Assembly: GCA_964570845.1 (NCBI GenBank)
Contig: CAZMZB010000001.1
Coordinates: 1-64,000 of the forward strand
Reading direction: 5' to 3'
Source of the DNA: CAZLCC01 sp964570845
Lineage (GTDB): Bacteria > Patescibacteriota > Saccharimonadia > Saccharimonadales > Saccharimonadaceae
DNA length: 64,000 nt
The translations under genes and the position numbers were made by a program. Positions 8,477 through 17,900 of the stretch are shown here, piece after piece. The notes beneath the pieces were generated by a model. It was not told the DNA's origin and did no database searches. It worked only from the letters and a program-made list of their open reading frames with translations. The stretch's first letter is position 1, and every line of letters starts with the position of its first letter.

Positions 8477-10063
8477 ATGAATAAACAACAGCTCATCGAA
8501 AACGCGACACCGCATTATGACAAAGAACAGCTTGTTCAATTAGAGCGAGCGATCGACTTTGCGACTAAAGCACACGAAGGGCAAAAGCGAAAAAGTGGCG
8601 ACCCATATATCACCCACTGCCTCAGCGTAGCGAATATTCTCATTGAATGGGGTATGGATATTGATAGCGTTATTTCCGGTGTGCTACACGACACAGTCGA
8701 AGATACCGAGACAACAACGGAAGAAATCAAGAAGCTTTTTGGCGAAACTGTAGCTTTTTTAGTCGAGGGCGTTACAAAAGTCGGGCAAGCTCGTTCGGGA
8801 ATGCGCGACATTCACAGTTATTTACCGCAAACGCATGATAACCTCAGTAAGCTCCTTATCGCCGTTGGGCAAGATATTCGCGTTATTATCATCAAGCTGG
8901 CTGATAGATTACATAACCTACAGACACTGCAATACATGCCTAGTGATAAACAACTCAAAATTGCCCGTGAATCCTTAGCGGTGTTTGCCCCGATGGCAGA
9001 CCGGCTGGGTATGGGGCGGGTTCGTATGCAAATTGAAGAAACTGCCTTTTCTTATACCAAACCCAAAGAATTTAAAAAACTAAAAAAGCTTATGAAAGAC
9101 CGGCTGGGTAAATCTCACCGCAAGCTTGCCGTCGTTCGTAAGGAGGTAGATGAATTACTTGAGGCCGAAAACATACCGCACACTCTGGACGGACGAATCA
9201 AAAGTATCTACAGCCTTCATAAAAAACTTGCTAAAGTGGATGGCAATATTGATGATATTTACGATCTCATCGCACTAAGAATCATGGTTGATTCAAAAGA
9301 AGAGTGTTATCGAGTACTTGGCTTACTTCATGGCATGTACCAGCCAATGATTCGACGCATCAAAGATTATGTGGCAGCTCCAAAACCAAACGGCTACCAA
9401 AGTCTTCACACAACCGTTTTAACCCCAAATAAACAAATCGTTGAATTTCAGGTTCGCACCAAAGCGATGCATGAATATGCCGAAAGAGGGCTGGCTGCAA
9501 CTTTTCATTACCATGAACAAAAAGAAAGTAAGGATTACAAAAAGCAACAATCAAATACACTACCACCACAACTGCAATGGATAACAGAGTTACAGGAAGT
9601 GGCTTCAAAGTTAAAAAATGACCAAAACATTGGCTTTGATCAGCTAAAAGTTGATCTATTTGATAATAGAATCTTTGTTTATTCGCCAAAAGGCGATATT
9701 TACAACCTCCCCGACGGTGCATTTCCGCTTGACTTTGCCTACCTTGTACATAGCGATATCGGCAAACACGCATATAGCTTTCAAATAAACGGCAAGATGG
9801 CATCATTTAATACGAAGTTAAAGAATGGTGATGTTATCGAAGTGACGACGAGAAAATTAGCAAAACCAAAAAAGGCCTGGCTTGACCTGATCATTACCTC
9901 TCATGCAAAAAACAAGCTTCGTGCCCAGCTAAAAAAAGAGGGGGTTATGAGCACGATTATTACCGGAGCTGCCAATCGATTGCGCCAGAAAGCATCACAA
10001 AAACAACAACGACTGAAAAAGAAGGTTATCGATCGTTCCAGCGCTGAACGGACTCAGCAATAA
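8477..10063 (+). CDS. relA: RelA/SpoT bifunctional (p)ppGpp synthetase/hydrolase
   Basis: 528 aa. The HD hydrolase domain has His47, His71-Asp72 and the IIKLADRLHN segment (138-147); the synthetase has the RIKS loop (240-243) and KPNGYQSLH (303-311); a TGS domain lies at about 405-465. The family's C-terminal ZBD and ACT/RRM regulatory domains are missing, so the protein is about 200 aa shorter than classical Rel. Both catalytic halves look intact, predicting ppGpp synthesis and breakdown. The 3' end overlaps the convergent ppa gene by 38 nt. Confidence 0.93.
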   Translation: MNKQQLIENATPHYDKEQLVQLERAIDFATKAHEGQKRKSGDPYITHCLSVANILIEWGMDIDSVISGVLHDTVEDTETTTEEIKKLFGETVAFLVEGVTKVGQARSGMRDIHSYLPQTHDNLSKLLIAVGQDIRVIIIKLADRLHNLQTLQYMPSDKQLKIARESLAVFAPMADRLGMGRVRMQIEETAFSYTKPKEFKKLKKLMKDRLGKSHRKLAVVRKEVDELLEAENIPHTLDGRIKSIYSLHKKLAKVDGNIDDIYDLIALRIMVDSKEECYRVLGLLHGMYQPMIRRIKDYVAAPKPNGYQSLHTTVLTPNKQIVEFQVRTKAMHEYAERGLAATFHYHEQKESKDYKKQQSNTLPPQLQWITELQEVASKLKNDQNIGFDQLKVDLFDNRIFVYSPKGDIYNLPDGAFPLDFAYLVHSDIGKHAYSFQINGKMASFNTKLKNGDVIEVTTRKLAKPKKAWLDLIITSHAKNKLRAQLKKEGVMSTIITGAANRLRQKASQKQQRLKKKVIDRSSAERTQQ

Positions 10064-10556
10064 TTTTCTTCGCCTCTTCAATATCGCCCCAGCCAATAAC
10101 CTTTGTTCTGCCAGGCTTTTTGAGATCTTTATAATGCGTGAAGTGGTGTTCAATTTTTCGTTTCCAGCGTTCACCTAAATCTTCAAGTGAATTAATTACA
10201 TCACCTGTATTTCTATCATCTACTGGTACGACAACAATTTTGTCGTCCACTTCACCATCATCTTCAAACTTCAATACGCCCAAAACTTTCGTCTCAAGCC
10301 ACACGCCAGTTTGGATTGGCTCATCACACACAACAAGTGTGTCCAGCTCATCGCCATCTTCATCTAAAGTTTGCGGAATAAATCCATAATTCACTGGCTT
10401 TGCAAAAATACTTGGCTCAACTCTGTCCAGCATAAAAACAGCTCGCTCTCTATCCCATTCCACTTTTAGCATTGAGCCCTCGGGAATCTCGACAACCGTA
10501 TTCACAACACCATTTTGATAATCACCGGGTTCTAAAACTTTGTTAAAATCAGCCAT
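10026..10556 (-). CDS. ppa: Inorganic pyrophosphatase (family I)
   Basis: 176 aa. It has the family I core: VEIPEGSMLKVEWD near the N-terminus, PVNYGFIPQTL and the acidic DEDGDELDTLV (about 70-80) that binds Mg2+, and VVVPVDDR. It hydrolyses PPi from tRNA charging and nucleic acid synthesis. The 3' end overlaps relA by 38 nt on the other strand. A Shine-Dalgarno AAGGAG lies 11 nt before the ATG; -10 TATAAT reads on the minus strand at 10606-10601. Confidence 0.95.
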   Translation of the reverse strand: MADFNKVLEPGDYQNGVVNTVVEIPEGSMLKVEWDRERAVFMLDRVEPSIFAKPVNYGFIPQTLDEDGDELDTLVVCDEPIQTGVWLETKVLGVLKFEDDGEVDDKIVVVPVDDRNTGDVINSLEDLGERWKRKIEHHFTHYKDLKKPGRTKVIGWGDIEEAKKIIAESVQRWNDR

Positions 10557-10600
10557 ATTTCAAGCATCTCCTTCTTATGTAACGTACCTTTATTTTTCTT

Positions 10601-10615
10601 ATTATACCTTATAAT
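10601..10615. promoter_or_regulatory. Overlapping antiparallel -10 boxes of ppa and the PLD gene
   Basis: ATTATA at 10601-10606 (TATAAT on the minus strand, for ppa) and TATAAT at 10610-10615 (plus strand, for the PLD-like gene) are separated by 3 nt. The two promoters overlap fully, so polymerase could occupy only one at a time. The plus-strand box ends 11 nt before the ATG at 10627, giving a leader of about 4 nt. Confidence 0.55.
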
Positions 10616-10626
10616 AAGATTACTTT

Positions 10627-11613
10627 ATGAATAATTTCACCCTTCTCATCAGCAGTGACTACGCTAAAGATGTTACGCAGGAAATTAAAAAAGCGAAACA
10701 ACGCATCTATTCGCTTACTATGGTCATTACAGATGACGAATCGACAAAGGAATTAGTTGCTGCAACAAAACAAGCAGCAAGGCAAGTTGAAGCAAATATC
10801 GTGATTGACGCATTTACGTATAGTGAGCTAGGCGGGGCATTTTCACTACGAAAAAGACAGAAAAAACCTTCTCTTGCTGCGATAAAAATGCTCAATGACT
10901 TTACCGCCGCTGGAGCAAAAACACATATCTTAGGCAACCAACCAAAAGTTAACCCTTTTTCAGGCGTCACTCATATCAAGTGGGTTGTGATTGATAATTT
11001 TGTCTATTGCTTTGGCGGTATTAATCTTTATAAAAAGGGAATCAAAAACACTGACTATATGTTTAAAATACGCGATAAAGAGCTTGCTGATATTTTGATT
11101 GGGGAGCAAAAGAAAATTGTTGAATGTGATAAACATAACGTTCCATATTCTGGGTTAGAAAAGAAATTACCTTTCGGCAACATATTGATCGATAGCGGGA
11201 AAAGGCATTCTTCGGTTATTTATGAAAGAGCTTGCTATCTCGCCGATCAGTCAAAAGAAATTGTTTTTGTCTCTCAGTATTGCCCCACGGGAGAATTGGC
11301 TAATTATCTAAAAACCATACCTTCAAAAATATATTTTAATCCGCCAAAAATCGCCTCAAGTTTAAATAGCAAAGTTTTAATTAAGGCTAACATGTTAAAA
11401 ACTGGTCTAAGAACAATGTATCAAAAAGGTGCTTACATTCATGCAAAGTTCATTATCTTTACTCTAAAAAATGGTAAAAAAGTTGCTCTGACAGGTTCTC
11501 ATAATTTCGCTTATGGCGGTGTTGTTCTGGGTACGAAAGAAGTTGCTCTGGAGACAACTGATGAAAAAATCATCCGTCAGTTGGAAGATTTCTTACAAAA
11601 CCATATTATTTAA
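10627..11613 (+). CDS. Phospholipase D-like protein with one degenerate HKD motif
   Basis: 328 aa, two PLD-type half-domains. The first motif HIKWVVID (116-123) is a complete HxKx4D. The second, HAKFIIFT (272-279), keeps His and Lys but has Thr in place of Asp, followed by TGSHNFAYGG, the usual glycine/Asn stretch. PLD enzymes use the two His for phosphodiester transfer, so activity may survive. No TM segment or signal peptide is visible, unlike cardiolipin synthases. It may be a phospholipid- or nucleic-acid-acting enzyme. Apparently monocistronic. Confidence 0.75.
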   Translation: MNNFTLLISSDYAKDVTQEIKKAKQRIYSLTMVITDDESTKELVAATKQAARQVEANIVIDAFTYSELGGAFSLRKRQKKPSLAAIKMLNDFTAAGAKTHILGNQPKVNPFSGVTHIKWVVIDNFVYCFGGINLYKKGIKNTDYMFKIRDKELADILIGEQKKIVECDKHNVPYSGLEKKLPFGNILIDSGKRHSSVIYERACYLADQSKEIVFVSQYCPTGELANYLKTIPSKIYFNPPKIASSLNSKVLIKANMLKTGLRTMYQKGAYIHAKFIIFTLKNGKKVALTGSHNFAYGGVVLGTKEVALETTDEKIIRQLEDFLQNHII

Positions 11614-11617
11614 AATT

Positions 11618-12547
11618 TTATTTCTTCTCTAAATATTCACGAATATTAAGCGCTGCGGTTGCGCCTTCACCCACTGCACTGGCAATTTGCATAGTGGCAC
11701 CACTTCGCACATCACCACTGGCAAATACACCTGTCACGGAGGTCATAAGCTTGTCATCTGTCTTAATAAACCCAAACTCATCAAGCTTCACTGAACTATC
11801 TTGTAAAAATTGAGTGTTTGGAATGAGTCCAACAAAAATAAAGACGCCATTCGTCTCAAATTCAACTTTCTCACCCTCTTTTGTGCCAACAACTTTTGTT
11901 ACTTTATCTCCCCCGCCAACGATTTCATCCGTGGTAGTTTGAAGATGAACAGTAATTTTGCCTTTTTTCACATATTCATCAAGTTCATGCTGCAATACTT
12001 CGCTCGCCTTGATACTACTGCGAACCAAAAGATCAATGTGAGTTGCAAAACGAGTGAGAAAAATTGCTTCTTGAATTGCCGAGTTTCCACCACCAACTAC
12101 AACTAATTTTTTATCTCGATAAAATGCACCGTCACATGTCGCACAGTAGTGCACACCTTTGCCGTAAAATTCTTTTTCTCCAGGCACACCAATTTTTTTA
12201 TAATCGCTGCCCGTGGCAATCAAAATTGCCCTAGCTTTAACATCACCACTGTCAGTCTTAACAATCTTTTGCTCACCATTGTCGCTAATTGCTTGAACAG
12301 TACCAAAATCTATCTTTGTGCCAAATCGCTCAGCTTGCGCTTGCAGCTGTTCTGCAAGTTGCAAACCGCCAATTCCTTCAGCAAACCCAGGATAATTATC
12401 CACCTTATCCGTAATCGCTGCCAAGCCACCAATGACTTCTTTTTCCAGCAGTAATGTTTCAATATCTTCTCGAGTCGTATAAACTGCTGCTGCCAATGCA
12501 CTTGGACCAGCACCAATCATCACAACATCATGCACAATATCGGTCAT
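11618..12547 (-). CDS. trxB: Thioredoxin-disulfide reductase
   Basis: 309 aa flavoprotein. GAGPSA (12-17) binds FAD, the redox-active CATC is at 135-138, GGGNSA (152-157) belongs to the NAD(P)H fold, and the C-terminal SGDVR segment is the second FAD contact. It passes electrons from NAD(P)H to a small disulfide protein. The glutaredoxin-like gene lies 10 nt upstream in the same operon and is the probable partner; no thioredoxin gene is seen in the window. Converges on the PLD gene with a 4-nt gap. Confidence 0.95.
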   Translation of the reverse strand: MTDIVHDVVMIGAGPSALAAAVYTTREDIETLLLEKEVIGGLAAITDKVDNYPGFAEGIGGLQLAEQLQAQAERFGTKIDFGTVQAISDNGEQKIVKTDSGDVKARAILIATGSDYKKIGVPGEKEFYGKGVHYCATCDGAFYRDKKLVVVGGGNSAIQEAIFLTRFATHIDLLVRSSIKASEVLQHELDEYVKKGKITVHLQTTTDEIVGGGDKVTKVVGTKEGEKVEFETNGVFIFVGLIPNTQFLQDSSVKLDEFGFIKTDDKLMTSVTGVFASGDVRSGATMQIASAVGEGATAALNIREYLEKK

Positions 12548-12557
12548 TTATGTAGTC

Positions 12558-12809
12558 CTAAGCCGCTAATGCCGCTGCTAATTTTCCAGGATTCCAGCCG
12601 ACCGCCACACTCGGCTGCCCGCCTTCATTTTCAATCACCGTAATCGGTACTGTCATTTGACCGCTTAAATCAATCGCCTTTTGCCGCTCTTGAGGCTGCT
12701 CATCAAGGTTTACTTCTTTATATTCATGCCCTTTTGTTGCAAGATACTTCTTCACCATTACGCAATACGCACATGTATTCGTAGTGTAAATAGTAATATT
12801 TTTTGACAT
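12558..12809 (-). CDS. Glutaredoxin/NrdH-like redox protein
   Basis: 83 aa thioredoxin-fold protein with active site CAYC near residues 13-16 and the cis-Pro segment TVPITV. The C-terminal VGWNPGKL resembles the NrdH/Mrx type (GFxPxxL) rather than classical glutaredoxins with a GG-x-DD motif. Since it is co-transcribed with trxB it is probably reduced by TrxB, as NrdH-redoxins are. It is the first gene of the unit. Confidence 0.85.
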   Translation of the reverse strand: MSKNITIYTTNTCAYCVMVKKYLATKGHEYKEVNLDEQPQERQKAIDLSGQMTVPITVIENEGGQPSVAVGWNPGKLAAALAA

Positions 12810-12850
12810 TCTACCCTCTCTTTCTATTTTTATATGGCGTGGTTCTTTAC

Positions 12851-12880
12851 ATTATATATGGTGTTTATGGCTTTATGCAA
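12851..12880 (-). promoter_or_regulatory. Promoter of the glutaredoxin-trxB operon
   Basis: On the minus strand TTGCAT (12880-12875), an 18-nt spacer and TATAAT (12856-12851) form a good sigma-70-type promoter, with transcription from about 12844. A GA-rich Shine-Dalgarno (GAGGG) precedes the ATG at 12809. Confidence 0.65.
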
Positions 12881-12897
12881 TACGCTATATGTTGTAT

Positions 12898-13473
12898 TTA
12901 TTGTACTTTTTTCATTTCTACAATAAACGTCAGCGGTTCATTTGGTTTGATATTCGGCGGGCTTCCCTGTGCACCATAGGCAAGATCAGCTGGAATCGTA
13001 AGCTTTACAACCGCTCCTTCTTTCACACCCGTCAATCCTTGCGTCCAGCCTTTAATTACCTCATTAAGCGAAAGTTCAGCTGGCTCCACTTTACCACTCT
13101 TTTTTGAGCTGTCGAATATCTTGCCGTTCGGCGTCCAACCAAAATAATTAACCGTTACCTTGCTGTTTGCTGCTGCTTCTTTACCTGAACCAGCTTTCAG
13201 TTCTTCAACGCCCAGTTTTTTTACACTTGCAGCATCAAATGCTTCTGCCTTATAGCCATCAAGTGGCTGCGAGGCCGCAGCGCTTTTCTTTGCTTGCTCT
13301 TCCATTTGTTTTTGATATTCCTCCATCTGCTTCTGCATATCTGCCTGCTGTTGTTGTTCATTGGATTGGTTGTGCATCGATAGCACCATTCCCACAAACA
13401 TTGCAATTGTACTCAAAACCATTAATATTGCTATCGCCCAAATTCCAGCTCTCTGCGCCCTACTCGTCGCCAT
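12898..13473 (-). CDS. Membrane-anchored FKBP-type peptidyl-prolyl isomerase
   Basis: 191 aa. One TM segment (about 11-32) follows a short basic N-terminus, then a Gln/Glu-rich coiled coil (about 38-62), then an FKBP domain (about 85-191) with VTVNYFGW, GWTQGL and IPADLAYG blocks. The domain would face the cell exterior and assist folding of exported proteins. The helical stalk suggests dimerisation. Separate from pheT by 40 nt on the same strand. Confidence 0.88.
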   Translation of the reverse strand: MATSRAQRAGIWAIAILMVLSTIAMFVGMVLSMHNQSNEQQQQADMQKQMEEYQKQMEEQAKKSAAASQPLDGYKAEAFDAASVKKLGVEELKAGSGKEAAANSKVTVNYFGWTPNGKIFDSSKKSGKVEPAELSLNEVIKGWTQGLTGVKEGAVVKLTIPADLAYGAQGSPPNIKPNEPLTFIVEMKKVQ

Positions 13474-13513
13474 TTTCCCTCCTTACTTTCCTCATTTTCT
13501 CCATTATAGCAAT

Positions 13514-16006
13514 CTACACAACTTTTGCATGTAGTGTTTTTGTAACACTTGCCACTACTTTTGCAACCACTTCATTTGCTTCTTCTGAGGTAATCGTCTC
13601 CTTATGATTCGTGATATAAATTCTGACGGTTATATTTTTATATGCTTCATTCTCCGGCTCATAAATATCGACTGGAGCAATGCTCCACTCTAGAGTTTCT
13701 TTCTTTAGAACTTTCTCCGTTTCAGAAATCACTTCACCATATGTTTGCTCTAGTTTTAGCTGGAAGCAAATATCTTGCCATGTTCCAGGATAACGGCTCA
13801 GCGGCTTATAGCTATCTGGCTGAGCCTCCACAGCTTTTAATAGTCCTTCAGGGTCAAGCTCTAATCCTGCAACATATACTGGAAGCTTAAAGTTTTTAAT
13901 CACCGAGCGCTTATATTCGCCGATCATGCCCACGAACTCACCTGAAACTTTGTCATACACAAGTGCAGAGTGTGTGTGGTCAAACGGCGCAGTAACTGGA
14001 TAGCCAGGGTCTTTTGCAATTGTTTTATATTCAAACTGCAGCCCGAACATTTTCGCAATAAATCCAAGACTTTCTTTTGCCTGATAATATGGTGCCCCAG
14101 GTTTTGCTTCCTTACTCACAAATACCACAGCCAACATATTGACTTCACCTGGCACCTTTTCTTCATCCAAACCATGCACTTTGTTGTGCGCCTTATTCAT
14201 CTCAAACAGTGCAAACTCATTAAATCCATTTTTAATATTCGGGTGCACAAGACGTAAAAGACTCGGCGTCAGGCTCTGGCGATAATATTGCAGCTCCGGG
14301 CTAATCGAATTCACAATTTTATAAGAGTTTTTCGGATCTTGATTAGCTTTTTTCAAGATATCACCATGTACGAAACTATACGTCAGCACTTCATTCGCAC
14401 CAGAACGAACCAAAACCCGTCTTAACTTTGAACGAAATTTATCAAACTCACTCGGTCGCACTGCCTCAAATCCACGGCGAGGTAAAGTAGGGGAGATGGA
14501 ATCAAACCCACGAATTCGCCCAATCTCCTCAATCACATCTTCAGCAATTTTTATATCGCCGCGCCAATAGGGCGGCGTTACCTCAATATCTTCGTTAATA
14601 ACGTGCAGCTGAAATTCGGTTGCCTCAAGCGGCTTAGTAATTTCATCAAGCTCCAGCTCTTCACCTAAAACAGCTTCAATTTTTGAAAGTGAAGCAATGA
14701 TTGGTTTTCGCAGCTTCTTTTGTTGATACATATCTACCACATCAGTCACCCGCTTACCGCCGGTAATATCCTGCAGCATACGCACTGCGCTTGCTAGTAC
14801 TGGCGCAGTTTGTGCTGCAGACTGTCCTTTCGTAAAACGAGTTATCGCCTCACTTGAAATCGCATGGCGCATCTGCGTGATACGAAGACGATAAAGATCA
14901 AACGTCGCGCTTTCAAGCAAAATGCTCTTCGTATTTTCATCAACTTCAGTGTTCGCTCCGCCCATTGCACCCGCCAGTGCAACTGGTATCTTACCGGCAC
15001 AAATAATAATATCCTTTTCAGTTAGCCTGATCTCTCGCCCGTCCAAAAGTTTCAGCTTCTCGCCTTTCTTACTTTCACGCACAACAATATCTGCTTTACC
15101 CGTAGAACTCACTGCCACAAATTTGTCATAATCAAATGCATGCAGTGGTTGCCCAGTCAGCATCATGAGATAGTTTGTCGTATCCACTGCCGCACTAATT
15201 GGCTTCATGCCAACCCGTGCGAGATAGCTCTGAATTTGTAGTGGTGATGGTTTTTTAGCATCAATTCCGTTGATAACTACCGCTTCATAACGAGCACAAA
15301 TTTCTGGGCTCTCTACTTTAGCCGATAATTCAATACTCTTATCTGTCCCTTTCTCAGCAAACTTCGGCTCAAGCTGCAAAAGCCACTTTGGCGTTTCAAA
15401 ATCATTACCTTGAATCGCTGCGACTTCACGAGCAAAACCAATCACCCCAAAACAATCTGGACGATGGGTGAGTGATTTATTTTCAATGTCGAGCAAATAA
15501 TCATTTAGCTCATAAAGCTCTACGAAAGAATCTCCCGGCTTCGCTTCTTTGTCAATTTCAATAATCCCTGTGTGGTCTTCGCCAAAATCAAGCTCTTTTG
15601 CACTGGCCAGCATGCCGTTACTCACCACACCTCGAAGTTTTCGAGCTTCCAGTACAAACGGCTCAGAGTTAAATGTTTCTGGAACAGCAGCACTTGGCGG
15701 CAGCCACGCCACCAACATATCTTCTTTTACATTCGGCGCACCACACACCACTTGCACTAATCCATTTTCAAGCCGCTTCACATTTTTTGCTTTGCCACCA
15801 TCATCAATCTGCACTACTTTCAATTTGTCTGCACCGGGATGCTTCTCAACACTCACGGTTTTCGCCACAATCACATCTTGATATTTCCTGCCAAGATCTA
15901 TGACCTCTTCAATCTCAACTAGCCGTGCGCCAATCAACGTCGCCAGCTCATCAACTGAGCCATTAATTTCCGTGAATTGCTTTAGCCAATTTAATGAGAT
16001 GATCAT
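13514..16006 (-). CDS. pheT: Phenylalanyl-tRNA synthetase beta subunit
   Basis: 830 aa, near the usual 790-800. Domain order is normal: N-terminal region, EMAP-like tRNA-binding domain (about 40-150), B3/4 editing domain (about 210-390), B5 domain (about 400-480), catalytic-like core, and a C-terminal FDX anticodon-binding domain (about 735-830). It forms the alpha2-beta2 enzyme with PheS. Its start overlaps the pheS stop by 4 nt. Confidence 0.96.
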   Translation of the reverse strand: MIISLNWLKQFTEINGSVDELATLIGARLVEIEEVIDLGRKYQDVIVAKTVSVEKHPGADKLKVVQIDDGGKAKNVKRLENGLVQVVCGAPNVKEDMLVAWLPPSAAVPETFNSEPFVLEARKLRGVVSNGMLASAKELDFGEDHTGIIEIDKEAKPGDSFVELYELNDYLLDIENKSLTHRPDCFGVIGFAREVAAIQGNDFETPKWLLQLEPKFAEKGTDKSIELSAKVESPEICARYEAVVINGIDAKKPSPLQIQSYLARVGMKPISAAVDTTNYLMMLTGQPLHAFDYDKFVAVSSTGKADIVVRESKKGEKLKLLDGREIRLTEKDIIICAGKIPVALAGAMGGANTEVDENTKSILLESATFDLYRLRITQMRHAISSEAITRFTKGQSAAQTAPVLASAVRMLQDITGGKRVTDVVDMYQQKKLRKPIIASLSKIEAVLGEELELDEITKPLEATEFQLHVINEDIEVTPPYWRGDIKIAEDVIEEIGRIRGFDSISPTLPRRGFEAVRPSEFDKFRSKLRRVLVRSGANEVLTYSFVHGDILKKANQDPKNSYKIVNSISPELQYYRQSLTPSLLRLVHPNIKNGFNEFALFEMNKAHNKVHGLDEEKVPGEVNMLAVVFVSKEAKPGAPYYQAKESLGFIAKMFGLQFEYKTIAKDPGYPVTAPFDHTHSALVYDKVSGEFVGMIGEYKRSVIKNFKLPVYVAGLELDPEGLLKAVEAQPDSYKPLSRYPGTWQDICFQLKLEQTYGEVISETEKVLKKETLEWSIAPVDIYEPENEAYKNITVRIYITNHKETITSEEANEVVAKVVASVTKTLHAKVV

Positions 16007-17019
16007 ACAAATTTCCTCAAGAAATTTAATTTTCCAGATTCAAAGTGGCGTAAATCTTCAATACCATATTTAAGCATCACAAGCCGCTCAACACCTCCGC
16101 CCCAGGCAAAGCCACGATATTTTTCTGGATTAATTCCTGCCATTTTCAAAACATTCGGGTGAATCATGCCGCAACCAAGCATTTCAAGCCATTCACCGGG
16201 CTTGCCACCAAGTGCTGCTGGTTTTTCAATGGCAAACTCAAGACCTGGCTCCACAAAAGGGAAGTAGGCTGGCTGTGTTTTAATCTTCAGTTTTTGCCCG
16301 TAATAGGTTTCAAAAAAACTGCGAAGTGTGCCGAGCATTTGACTTAAACTTGCGCTTTCACTCACAAATACTCCTTCAACTTGATAAAACGTGTGCTCGT
16401 GTGTGGCGTCAACATCTTCATTTCTAAACACTCGCCCATAGCTAATACTCGCGATGTGTCCGCCATTTTCCAGCTTCTTCTTCCCCGCTTTTAAAATTCG
16501 ATTTTGCATGGTGCTGGTGTGTGCCGGCGGTACAAAGCCCTCTTCAGTTCGAAAAGTGTCGTAATCATCTCTTGCAGGATGATTCTCAGGAAAGTTAAGA
16601 CTGGTGAACATGTGATAATCATCATCAATCTGACGTGACTCCACGGCTTCAAACCCCATACGAGTGAAGATATCGATAATATTCTCTAGCTCACGAGTCA
16701 GCGGGTGCTGCGTACCATTTTCAGTTGAGAGCAGGGTAGGGCGGTCTTTGAAATGAGTGTTCACGTCCCACGGAGCTGTGACATCAATTGGCTCAATCTC
16801 AGCTGACTCAGCCTGCTCTTCCCTCTTTTCAATGGCTTTTTGAATGTCTGTCTTAAGCTGATTTACTGCCTGGCCAAACGCCGCTTTTTCTTTCGCGCCT
16901 AAACTTGGCAGCTGAGCATATAGTGCTTTGATTTCCGGCGCCCGCAAAACTCGGCGTGGCTCTTTTTCTGTCTCCACTCGCGAAAGCAACTCTTTTTTAA
17001 CAGCCTCAACTTCTTCCAT
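16003..17019 (-). CDS. pheS: Phenylalanyl-tRNA synthetase alpha subunit
   Basis: 338 aa. An N-terminal coiled coil (about 1-90) is followed by the class II core, with DDYHMFTSLNFPENHPARD (motif 1/2 area), FRNEDVDATHEHTFYQVEG (motif 2) and GGGVERLVML (motif 3, about 313-322). It attaches Phe to tRNA-Phe. pheS comes first, pheT overlaps by 4 nt. The 37-nt gap upstream is too short for a T-box or a Phe leader peptide. Confidence 0.97.
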   Translation of the reverse strand: MEEVEAVKKELLSRVETEKEPRRVLRAPEIKALYAQLPSLGAKEKAAFGQAVNQLKTDIQKAIEKREEQAESAEIEPIDVTAPWDVNTHFKDRPTLLSTENGTQHPLTRELENIIDIFTRMGFEAVESRQIDDDYHMFTSLNFPENHPARDDYDTFRTEEGFVPPAHTSTMQNRILKAGKKKLENGGHIASISYGRVFRNEDVDATHEHTFYQVEGVFVSESASLSQMLGTLRSFFETYYGQKLKIKTQPAYFPFVEPGLEFAIEKPAALGGKPGEWLEMLGCGMIHPNVLKMAGINPEKYRGFAWGGGVERLVMLKYGIEDLRHFESGKLNFLRKFV

Positions 17020-17056
17020 AACTTACCACTTAGTATACATTATTTCCTCAGTGTTC

Positions 17057-17899
17057 TTAAGCAAGGCGTTTCGTGAGCGCTTTTTGTCGTTTCATGACGT
17101 TGTCATACATTGACTGAAATTGTTTAATGTAATTTTCATCCGACGTAAGCTCAGTGATTGTTTGATTACTTTTTTCAAGAGTAGCCTGGATTCTGGCAAC
17201 TTTTTCCAACTGATTACCCTCAATTGCCACCGCCCAATCAGCATATAGTTTTGCTTGTTCCCGATACTGCTCACCCACCTTTTGCTGGATATCTTTTAAT
17301 TGTGCGGGGACTTTAATATTTGTTATTTTTTGCGCAGCTGCTTCAAGAGTACCAGAGAGTGACCGCAGTGATGACGCATCATTTATTTTTGCTTCAGATT
17401 GCGCTTTTTTAGTAGTTGATACTATGTTCAATATTTCTGGCTCAGCAGTATTAAAGAGTGTAAGCTCCTCGGCAAAAGTATTGAGCTGCGAATAGTAACT
17501 GTCCACTTGATTACGAGTTTTCTCAGCATACTGATACTTTGTACTCAAAAACGAGCCAAAGAAAACATTCTCCAACACTGGCTGCTTGAGAGAGGTAATA
17601 TTTTCAACCGAAACATCAATGTTACGGTTATTTAGCACGATATCCGGTTTGAGAGGCTGCAAATATCCCTCAATTTGCATCAGCTGCTTTTCTACTGAGG
17701 TCTCATACCTCCCTGCTGCACTGTTCGCCGCCATAAACGACCACAAAAAAGCAGTGGTCAAAATAATGATCACTGCAATGATCGCTGCAATCACCTCCTT
17801 AGTAATCGTACTTGTCCGAGCTGTTTTTGGCGGCTCGGGATTAGCAATAAAGATATTTTCTTCTTGCTGTTGAGGTGTTTTATTAGCTTCTTCTGACAT
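17057..17899 (-). CDS. Membrane-anchored coiled-coil protein, unknown
   Basis: 280 aa from the ATG at 17899 (MSEEANK); an earlier ATG at 17947 would overlap the upstream gene by 47 nt and is less likely. The order is a polar N-terminus with a Pro-rich patch, one TM helix (about 34-58), then a long, mostly helical exterior region with several possible coiled coils and few Cys. No enzymatic motif seen. Paired with the 76-aa membrane protein just upstream (stop 1 nt before this start). Confidence 0.65.
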   Translation of the reverse strand: MSEEANKTPQQQEENIFIANPEPPKTARTSTITKEVIAAIIAVIIILTTAFLWSFMAANSAAGRYETSVEKQLMQIEGYLQPLKPDIVLNNRNIDVSVENITSLKQPVLENVFFGSFLSTKYQYAEKTRNQVDSYYSQLNTFAEELTLFNTAEPEILNIVSTTKKAQSEAKINDASSLRSLSGTLEAAAQKITNIKVPAQLKDIQQKVGEQYREQAKLYADWAVAIEGNQLEKVARIQATLEKSNQTITELTSDENYIKQFQSMYDNVMKRQKALTKRLA

Positions 17900-17900
17900 A

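Noticed and set aside
16990..17056. T-box or Phe leader peptide before pheS
   Set aside because: Only 37 nt separate pheS from the next gene and no Phe codon run or T-box sequence is seen.
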